From positions 1-22,176 of IMG/VR virus record IMGVR_UViG_3300037156_000309: a stretch of DNA of 22,176 bases. One strand, 5' to 3'. The notes beneath the pieces are model-generated. The model ran no database searches. It was given only the letters and a program-made list of their open reading frames with translations, and was not told the DNA's origin. Positions 7,680 to 13,190 of this stretch are shown one piece after another. The position numbers were made by a program, and so were the translations under genes. Within the stretch, counting starts at the first letter, position 1. The number at the start of each line of letters is the position of its first letter. The stretch is from a virus.

Positions 7680-8045
7680 ATGTTTTCAGTTGGCATCACC
7701 CTCAATCCGGCGACCATCGCAGCCGGACAGGCGCTGTCCGATCCGACCCCGTTGGGTGCATTGACGCTGGTCGGCATTTCGATGCCGGCGGTCTGGACCC
7801 CGGCGGCGCTGACGTTTCAGGTCAGCCCGGACGGCGGAACGACTTGGCAGGAGCTTTACGACGGTGCGGGGAACGAGGTGACCTTCACGGCCGGGGCCGG
7901 GCAATTCGTCATCCCGCTCGCCGATCCCCCGTCTGCTTGGCGTGGGATCAACATGGTGCAAGTGCGCAGCGGAACGGCGGCGGCCCCGGTCAACCAGGCG
8001 GCGGGTGCCGTGATCAACCTTGTGACCAGGAGCGAAATGCTTTGA
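7680..8045 (+). CDS. Small phage structural protein, beta-rich, unknown function
   Basis: The 121-residue product has regular beta-strand patterning (MFSVGITLNPATIAAGQALS, AALTFQVSPDGGTTWQELYD, GRINM-like WRGINMVQVRSG). Similar small proteins are common between capsid and connector genes in phages and are thought to sit on the head surface. It starts 11 nt after the previous gene. Its stop codon directly abuts the stop of the minus-strand BrnA gene with no spacer, so the second antisense cassette begins exactly at its end. Confidence 0.65.
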   Translation: MFSVGITLNPATIAAGQALSDPTPLGALTLVGISMPAVWTPAALTFQVSPDGGTTWQELYDGAGNEVTFTAGAGQFVIPLADPPSAWRGINMVQVRSGTAAAPVNQAAGAVINLVTRSEML

Positions 8046-8342
8046 TTACCGGAGATTCTCCGCCGCTTTCTTCAGGATCGCGTCTATCCTGCTCTGCCAG
8101 CCTGGCCCGGTTGCGCGGAAAGCATCCAGAGTGGCGCGATCCAGCCGAATCGCTGTGAGCTCTTTCGTCGGCGCCTTTTGCTTGCCGCGGCCCCGTTTGA
8201 TGGCGGCCGCCATTTCGGGGTAGGCCTCGGCAAAGGGGCGCATCGAAGCGATTTCGGCTTCGGTGAGCGGCGGGCTATCAACGGCATCCCAGTCCTCTTT
8301 GGTGTATCCATGCCCAGGCTCGAATGCTTTTAATTTAGGCAT
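8046..8342 (-). CDS. brnA: BrnA-family antitoxin without its BrnT toxin
   Basis: BrnA proteins are ribbon-helix-helix antitoxins that neutralise the BrnT ribonuclease and repress their own operon. The 98-residue product has the family signature: GYTKEDWDAVDSPPLTEAEI at residues 12-31, a linker with a basic RGRGKQK stretch, and the C-terminal block KELTAIRLDRATLDAFRATG followed by PGWQSRIDAILKKA. A good Shine-Dalgarno (GGGAGGAAA) precedes ATG 8342 on the minus strand. BrnT is normally encoded immediately upstream; here that position holds an HTH antitoxin and a RelE toxin instead, and no BrnT-like frame is visible in the window. It is therefore an orphan or has been recruited into this cassette. 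Confidence 0.85.
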   Translation of the reverse strand: MPKLKAFEPGHGYTKEDWDAVDSPPLTEAEIASMRPFAEAYPEMAAAIKRGRGKQKAPTKELTAIRLDRATLDAFRATGPGWQSRIDAILKKAAENLR

Positions 8343-8360
8343 CGAGGGCTTTCCTCCCGA

Positions 8361-8747
8361 TCAAGCGAGGTCATCCAGCGGAACCCCCAAGGCACCCGCC
8401 AGGGCGGTATGTGCCGCGAGACTTCCGGGCTTCTTTCCACTTTCTATTTCGTTGAGATAGCCCGCTTGAATCCCGGCAGCCTGAGCAAGCGCGCGTTGCG
8501 TCAGCCCACGCTTTTCGCGCCAGATACGAACCGGACTTTCGCCTGCCAGCATGCGCTTGGCCTCGTCGCCCGTGAGGTAGTTGGCCTTCGCCACCTCATA
8601 GCCCCCGAGGCTTTCTTCGTGGCGGCGGCGCGCGCGGACCGCGGCAATGTCTTCCGCATCCTCCGCTGCCAGGATCAGGGTTTCAAGATCGGTTCGGCTG
8701 ATCGTCACGGTGTCATCTGTCTCGGCCAGCAGTTTAATCGCGTTCAT
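8361..8747 (-). CDS. XRE-type HTH antitoxin paired with RelE toxin
   Basis: The 128-residue protein has an N-terminal segment resembling antitoxin dimer or toxin-binding regions (TISRTDLETLILAAEDAEDI), then the block EAKRMLAGESPVRIWREKRG and an XRE-type helix-turn-helix (GLTQRALAQAAGIQAGYLNE, IESGKKPGS). Proteins of this arrangement bind and inhibit RelE/HigB-type toxins and repress the shared promoter. Its ATG overlaps the toxin stop by 4 nt, so the pair is translationally coupled with the toxin first, as in higBA-type modules. The 54-bp palindrome upstream of the toxin gene is the likely operator. BrnA follows 18 nt downstream in the same operon. Confidence 0.85.
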   Translation of the reverse strand: MNAIKLLAETDDTVTISRTDLETLILAAEDAEDIAAVRARRRHEESLGGYEVAKANYLTGDEAKRMLAGESPVRIWREKRGLTQRALAQAAGIQAGYLNEIESGKKPGSLAAHTALAGALGVPLDDLA

Positions 8748-8995
8748 CGGTAGATGTCCCTTCTGTTTCCGATGCGTGTGACAACGACATCATTGCCTTC
8801 GATCGTGTAAACGGCGCGCCAGTCGCCTTTGCGGAGCCGCCATGTTCCCGGTTGGCCGACCATCTCGGTGACGAAAGAAAAACGGGTGTTCAGGTCGGCG
8901 GCAACCTGTTCGAGCGCCTCAAGAATACGGCTGGCATCGGCCTTCGGCATGGCCTTCAGTTGCTTCATCGCGGCCGGGATGAGGATCAATGGCAT
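8744..8995 (-). CDS. RelE/ParE-superfamily toxin
   Basis: The 83-residue product has the compact RelE-fold pattern: an N-terminal helical hairpin (AAMKQLKAMPKADASRILEA), a central strand pair (TWRLRKGDWRAVYTIEGNDV), and a closing strand VVTRIGNRRDIYR. The arginines of WRLRKGDWR and the terminal GNRRDIYR match the catalytic and RNA-contacting positions typical of ribosome-dependent mRNA interferases of this family. Length is normal, so the toxin appears intact. It overlaps the HTH antitoxin by 4 nt. ATG 8995 has only a weak purine-rich stretch upstream. It is antisense to the phage operon. Confidence 0.88.
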   Translation of the reverse strand: MPLILIPAAMKQLKAMPKADASRILEALEQVAADLNTRFSFVTEMVGQPGTWRLRKGDWRAVYTIEGNDVVVTRIGNRRDIYR

Positions 8996-9000
8996 GGATA

Positions 9001-9054
9001 TTCTCTTATAGAGAATTTACTGCCTGATCAAGCAAGAAATTCTCCATTAGAGAA
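9001..9054. promoter_or_regulatory. 54-bp imperfect palindrome made of two nested operators
   Basis: Each end holds a small palindrome TTCTC-N5-GAGAA (9001-9015 and 9040-9054), with centres 39 bp apart. The inner 9011-9044 is itself an inverted repeat (GAGAATTT ... AAATTCTC) centred on GATC at 9026-9029. Over the full 54 bp, 22 of 27 base pairs match. The left operator overlaps a possible -10 element for the RelE operon (TATAAG on the minus strand, 9010-9005) with weak -35 choices (TTGCTT at 19 nt or TTGATC at 15 nt). It begins 5 bp before the toxin start, as expected for an autoregulated toxin-antitoxin promoter. Confidence 0.75.
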
Positions 9055-9219
9055 CGCCTAGTCTGGTTTATGCGCGCGCCCGCTACCGCCTTCAACGCGG
9101 CCCGGGCGTGATCGTCGCGGGGCACGCCGCAGCAAATTAATGAGGTAGCAACATGATCGGACATAACGACTACATGACGCGCGATATGGCGGCGCCCGGG
9201 CGCAAGGAAAGATTGAACG
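9055..9219. other. Spacer between TA cassette and connector gene, with possible gene fragments
   Basis: One plus-strand frame is open from 9051 to TAA 9138 without a start and encodes LVYARARYRLQRGPGVIVAG plus five residues, which resembles the end of a phage gene. It is followed by TGAGGT and ATG 9153 (MIGHNDYMTRDMAAPGRKER), whose frame then runs on as an apparent shadow of the connector gene. Both may be remnants of small phage genes disturbed by the cassette insertion; neither can be called with confidence. Confidence 0.3.
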
Positions 9220-9861
9220 ATGCGCACCACTCTGCAAGTGACAACCCCGCCGGCCGGGGAGCCAGTGACGGTAGAGCAGGTCAAACAGCACTGCCGGATC
9301 GACAGCAACGCGGACGACGACCTGCTGGCGGGCTACCTGACGGCGGCTCGGATCATGGCCGAGGGCTACCTTAGCCGCGCGCTGCTGACCCAGACGCTGC
9401 TTTGGACGGTGCGGCCGTCATCCGGGCAGCGTTCCGAACACAACAGGCTGCCGGGGCCGCTGGAATTGCCGCGCGCGCCAGTGCAGTCGATCGCCTCGGT
9501 CGTGACGCTGGATGCGTGGGGCAACAGCACGACGGTTCTGCCCGCCGCGTTGCCGTTGGCACCGCCGGCGGTGATCCTCGGCTACCTCCTCGACCTGGCG
9601 TTGGAGCCAGCCACGCTGCTGATCGGCCGGGAGACGGTGCTGGGCGGTGGCTTGTCGTTCCGCGACACCAGATTGCAGCACCTGCAGGTCACGATGGTCG
9701 CCGGCTATGGCGCGGCAACGGACGTCCCGGCGACGATCATCCAGGCGATCATGATGACAACAGCGTTTCTGTATGAGCACCGGGGCGACGCGGGCGGCAC
9801 GATGCCGGAGGCGGCACAGTGGCTCCTGGATCGGCACCGGTTGCAGTTCCTCGGCGGGTAG
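9220..9861 (+). CDS. Head-tail connector (gp6-like adaptor)
   Basis: The 213-residue protein has the signature of gp6-like connectors that ring the portal. The N-terminal helix block is PVTVEQVKQHCRIDSNADDD followed by LLAGYLTAARIMAEGYLSRA, then LPGPLELPRAPVQSIASVV, and a C-terminal helix (IIQAIMMTTAFLYEHRGD) ending before LLDRHR. ATG 9220 is preceded by AAGGAAAG at suitable spacing. The gene opens the connector block of three tightly packed genes. It depends on a portal protein for its role, and no portal is encoded in the window. Confidence 0.88.
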   Translation: MRTTLQVTTPPAGEPVTVEQVKQHCRIDSNADDDLLAGYLTAARIMAEGYLSRALLTQTLLWTVRPSSGQRSEHNRLPGPLELPRAPVQSIASVVTLDAWGNSTTVLPAALPLAPPAVILGYLLDLALEPATLLIGRETVLGGGLSFRDTRLQHLQVTMVAGYGAATDVPATIIQAIMMTTAFLYEHRGDAGGTMPEAAQWLLDRHRLQFLGG

Positions 9862-9864
9862 CGG

Positions 9865-10257
9865 ATGGCGCTTCAGCCGGACCCGGGGCCAGATCCGAAC
9901 GCGGTGCGGATCGGCGCGCTGCGCTGGCAGGTCGTAATCGCAACACGCGAGCAGGCGGCGGACCCGGACAGCGCCGGCATTCTCGAAACGATCGCCAGGA
10001 CGCAGACCGTGCGTGCCGATGTGCAGCCGATCGGGCCGATGACGTTCTATGCCGCCGAACAGGTCGATACGCCCGTGACGCATCGGATCGTGATCCGGTG
10101 GCTCGATTGGATCGACACGACACATGTCATTTTCCGCACCACGAAGCGGCCGGACCAAAGCGACATGATTGAGCGATTCCGTGTGCGCCGGGTGATGTCG
10201 ATCGACGGACGGCAGCGGTTCTTGCGGATGGAGTGCGAGTTGGAGCAACGAACCTGA
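9865..10257 (+). CDS. Phage head-tail joining (head closure) protein
   Basis: The 130-residue product is a small beta-barrel type head closure protein of the SPP1 gp16 / HK97 joining family. It shows RIGALRWQVVIATREQAADP, a middle RADVQPIGPMTFYAAEQVDT, and the strand pair THRIVIRWLDWIDTTHVIFR followed by a C-terminal RFRVRRVMSIDGRQRFLRME. These proteins seal the filled head below the connector. The gene lies 3 nt after the connector and its stop overlaps the next start (TGATG), so the three are translationally coupled. Confidence 0.85.
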   Translation: MALQPDPGPDPNAVRIGALRWQVVIATREQAADPDSAGILETIARTQTVRADVQPIGPMTFYAAEQVDTPVTHRIVIRWLDWIDTTHVIFRTTKRPDQSDMIERFRVRRVMSIDGRQRFLRMECELEQRT

Positions 10258-10817
10258 TGGCAGTCCGTCTGACCATAACGGTGCCGCCCGGCTACACGAT
10301 CGTCGCCGGAAAGGATCAGGTGCGCGCGGTCATACGCGGCGCCGGCAACGAGGTCGCGGCCCGGGCTCGGGCGATGATCCGGGCTGGCGGCGCGACCCGG
10401 AAACGGGCGGCGAAACGTAAATCAGCGGCCGGGCAACCGCCGGTCAGCCGCACCGGGAACCTGGCGCGGGGTATCAAGGTCAAGCTTCGCCGAGACGGCG
10501 AGGGCGTCGTGATCCGGGATGTCGCCGCCGGCAAGGACGGGGCGTTCTATGCGCTATTCCTGGAAAAAGGCGCGAAGGGCGGTGGCGGCAATACACACAA
10601 GCGGGCGAACATGCTGATGGCGTTTGAGATCGGCCGAAACGGCAAGGTGCTACGCGGCACGAACCGTATGAAGGCGTCGGCGGTGTCGAAGACTCGCATC
10701 CTGGCGCCGCATCCCTTCATGGAACCGGCGCTGGACCAGGCGGTGGCGAACGGTCTCGCCGACCGGGTGCGCGCGGCAGTCATGAGCGGGCTGAAGTTCC
10801 AGCGCGGGATGAAGTAG
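10257..10817 (+). CDS. HK97 gp10-like tail/head-tail component
   Basis: The 186-residue protein matches HK97 gp10-like neck or tail-joining proteins: a basic helical N-terminus (VIRGAGNEVAARARAMIRAG), then SAAGQPPVSRTGNLARGIKV, a FYALFLEKGAKGG block (usual Y-x3-E-x-G), and the C-terminal LAPHPFMEPALDQA. ATG 10257 overlaps the previous stop. This arrangement of connector, joining protein and gp10 is the standard neck module. The next expected gene, a tail terminator, is displaced about 1.75 kb downstream by the inserted Fic gene. Confidence 0.88.
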   Translation: MAVRLTITVPPGYTIVAGKDQVRAVIRGAGNEVAARARAMIRAGGATRKRAAKRKSAAGQPPVSRTGNLARGIKVKLRRDGEGVVIRDVAAGKDGAFYALFLEKGAKGGGGNTHKRANMLMAFEIGRNGKVLRGTNRMKASAVSKTRILAPHPFMEPALDQAVANGLADRVRAAVMSGLKFQRGMK

Positions 10818-10857
10818 CCTGCCCAGGATTGGCGCGGGCCTTGCCGTGAACGCCGTA

Positions 10858-10886
10858 TTGATTTTTCGGTTTTTAGCACCTAAAAT
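10858..10886 (+). promoter_or_regulatory. Sigma70-like promoter for the Fic gene
   Basis: TTGATT (10858-10863) and TAAAAT (10881-10886) are separated by exactly 17 nt in an AT-rich gap between tightly packed phage genes. The start of the Fic gene lies about 35 nt downstream. An interrupted inverted repeat (GAAAAT 10890-10895 with ATTTTC 10912-10917, enclosing CGGT-G-ACCG 10897-10905) follows the -10 and could be an operator or leader hairpin. Confidence 0.6.
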
Positions 10887-10921
10887 ATGGAAAATTCGGT
10901 GACCGTAAGAGATTTTCAGTA

Positions 10922-12508
10922 ATGGACCCCATTTTCAACACACCACGCGTGTTCCGCGAGCGAGAGGTTCCAGAAGGCGCCGAGATCGCCGGATACGCCG
11001 CGCTGGTCCATGCCTACGGCGTAGATGCCCCGCTTCGCTCGGCAGCCTGCATTCGATCGAAGTTCTCCGCTGTGGCACGCCGGGAGACCTCCGATTGGGC
11101 AATCTTCGAGAAGCGCTACAGGCCAGAACCGACGATCGCCGGACACCTTACATTCGCGTTACGGCACGAACCGTTGGACCTTTTGGTCCTGAAAAGGTGC
11201 TTTGACAAGATTGAGATCGCTGACTTCACGCGGATCGTGGCAGCCGAACCGAGCGGCATTTGGACCCGGCGCGCGTGGTTCCTGTTCGAGTGGCTGACTG
11301 GCAGACATCTGGAAGTCCCCGATCTGAAGCGCGGCAACTACATCGAAGCCCTCGAACCGACCAATTACTACACCGTAAAATCGGTGAACTCGCCGCGGCA
11401 TCGGGTCCGGAACAACCTTCCGGGCGTTCCGGATTTCTGTCCAATCATCCGCCGCACGGCTTCCCTCGACACCTTCATTGGCCGCAACCTGGACGATGCG
11501 GCTCGCCAGATTACCGGTCGGGTGGACCGGCGGGTGCTGTCACGGGCCGCCAGTTTTCTTCTGCTGGCCGATAGCCAGGCCAGTTTTCAGATCGAAGGCG
11601 ACCGGGCACCCAGGAACCGGATTGAGCGGTGGGGGCGGGCTGTCATGCAAGCCGGGCACCAGACGCTGTCCGTCGCTGAATTGGAACGCCTTCAATCGGT
11701 CATTATCGAGGGTGCCCGTCTTATCGAACCGGGCATTCGAACCGATGCGGTGTTTCTCGGCGACAGAGCGCCGGACGGCACGCCCATCCCCGAATTCATA
11801 GGCGCGCGTCCAACGGACTTGGCACGACTGATGTCGGGACTTCTCGCGGCGAACATCAGGATGTCAGAGGGGCAGATGCCGCCAGTACTCCAGGCCGCGG
11901 CGATCTCCTTCGGCTTCGTGATGGCGCATCCCTTCGAGGACGGAAACGGACGCCTACACAGGTTCCTGATCCATCATGTTCTTGCTGAGCGGGGCTTCTC
12001 TCCGCCAGACGTTCTGTTTCCAGTGTCAACGGCGATTTTGGCGGTCATTGATGAATACGCCCAGGTCCTCAAGGCGCACTCGGGTCCGTTAATGGACCAC
12101 ATCGAATGGACCACCTCCTCGAGGTTGAATGTCGCGGTGCTTAACGACACGCGCGACCTCTATGCGCTGTTCGACGCCACGAAGTTCACCGAATTTCTTT
12201 ACACCTGCGTCGCCCGCACCATCGACGAAGATCTGCCGATGGAAATCGCTCACTTGCGGGCACACGACCAGGCCAAATCGGAGATTCTCAGCCGGTTCGA
12301 AATGCCGGACTCAAAGGTGTCTCTCCTGATCACGTTCTTGAGGCAGAACGGCGGGATCTTATCCAAGAGACGGCGCCAGGACGAGTTCGCGGCCCTTACC
12401 GATGACGAGGTGACCCTTATCGAAGGCCTTGTCCAGGAAGCTTTCGACACGGGAGAGACAACGGCCAAGGACGAACACGACGACATAAACAAAGCGCGGA
12501 TCGGATAG
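10922..12508 (+). CDS. Fic-domain protein, probable AMP-transferase of class II
   Basis: Fic proteins transfer AMP (sometimes other nucleotide groups) to target proteins. The catalytic loop HPFEDGNGRLHR is complete, with the catalytic His at residue 336. The inhibitory helix motif S/T-x3-E-G/N is present upstream as SFQIEG (S221, E225, G226), so the enzyme is probably autoinhibited in cis and needs no separate antitoxin. Residues 1-180 are a non-Fic N-terminal region. The C-terminal end (SLLITFLRQNGGILSKRRRQ onward) resembles a winged-helix segment. At 528 residues it is long for a Fic protein but typical of bacterial multi-domain ones. It sits alone between neck and tail genes with AT-rich flanks and its own promoter, so it is cargo rather than a structural gene. 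Targets are unknown. Confidence 0.93.
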   Translation: MDPIFNTPRVFREREVPEGAEIAGYAALVHAYGVDAPLRSAACIRSKFSAVARRETSDWAIFEKRYRPEPTIAGHLTFALRHEPLDLLVLKRCFDKIEIADFTRIVAAEPSGIWTRRAWFLFEWLTGRHLEVPDLKRGNYIEALEPTNYYTVKSVNSPRHRVRNNLPGVPDFCPIIRRTASLDTFIGRNLDDAARQITGRVDRRVLSRAASFLLLADSQASFQIEGDRAPRNRIERWGRAVMQAGHQTLSVAELERLQSVIIEGARLIEPGIRTDAVFLGDRAPDGTPIPEFIGARPTDLARLMSGLLAANIRMSEGQMPPVLQAAAISFGFVMAHPFEDGNGRLHRFLIHHVLAERGFSPPDVLFPVSTAILAVIDEYAQVLKAHSGPLMDHIEWTTSSRLNVAVLNDTRDLYALFDATKFTEFLYTCVARTIDEDLPMEIAHLRAHDQAKSEILSRFEMPDSKVSLLITFLRQNGGILSKRRRQDEFAALTDDEVTLIEGLVQEAFDTGETTAKDEHDDINKARIG

Positions 12509-12520
12509 TTAGGTCGATCG

Positions 12521-12550
12521 TTACGCACTGCCTTCATTGTATTTTATAAG
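12521..12550 (+). promoter_or_regulatory. Possible weak promoter restarting tail transcription
   Basis: In the AT-rich gap after the Fic gene, TATAAG (12545-12550) is a good -10 candidate. TTACGC (12521-12526) at 18 nt spacing is a poor -35. It would lie just before the tail terminator gene and could restore expression downstream of the insertion. No convincing Fic terminator hairpin is visible. Confidence 0.25.
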
Positions 12551-12566
12551 CATTTTTTAGGCTCTG

Positions 12567-13190
12567 ATGGACATCTCACTCGTGATTCAGCAGCTCCGGC
12601 AATATTGTCCGGCGCTGGGCGGCCGCATTGGCGGTGCGGCCGATTTCGAGACCGGCGTTGAGTCGGTCATTGCCATCACAGACCCATCAACCGGCAAGTT
12701 CGCCAATCCGGCGGCGGTTGTCATTCCCTTGGAGGACGATGCCGGCGCGGGCAACGAACTGCTGGACGGCAACACCCAGGTCGTGACCGAAACCGTCGGT
12801 ATCATCGTCGAATTCGACGCGACGGCCGACCGGCGTGGTCAGGGCGGCGTGAGCCAAGCCGAGGCGATGAAATACGCGCTGTTCGGTGCACTGTTGAACT
12901 GGCTGATCGACCCGAACCGGGGCGCGCGCGGGCTGTATTATGCCGGCGGTGAGTTGCTGTCGTTCGACCGCGCCCGGTTGTTTTGGATGTACCGAATGAG
13001 CTTCGACGCGACGATCACCGATGGCGACGGATTTCAGCCCAGCGGCGATCCGTTGACCAACGTGACCGAGACAATACAGCCGGACCATCCCGTCAACCTT
13101 GCGACGCCAATCGTCGCAGGAGCAACCACACTGGAGCCTGCCGCCGTCTGGGATGAATTCGACTGGGATGACGGGAGTCTCTGGCAATGA
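12567..13190 (+). CDS. Mu gp37-like tail terminator protein, probable
   Basis: The 207-residue protein begins MDISLVIQQLRQYCPALGGR and has the arrangement seen in gp37-like phage proteins: an N-terminal helix, a central strand region (PAAVVIPLEDDAGAGNELLD, TETVGIIVEFDATADRRGQG), a helix AEAMKYALFGALLNWLIDPN, and a final strand pair LFWMYRMSFDATIT. These proteins are thought to cap the tail tube end that joins the head. It precedes the tail genes, as expected, and its stop overlaps the next start (ATGA). The extension after residue 160 is Thr/Pro-rich and unassigned. Confidence 0.72.
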   Translation: MDISLVIQQLRQYCPALGGRIGGAADFETGVESVIAITDPSTGKFANPAAVVIPLEDDAGAGNELLDGNTQVVTETVGIIVEFDATADRRGQGGVSQAEAMKYALFGALLNWLIDPNRGARGLYYAGGELLSFDRARLFWMYRMSFDATITDGDGFQPSGDPLTNVTETIQPDHPVNLATPIVAGATTLEPAAVWDEFDWDDGSLWQ

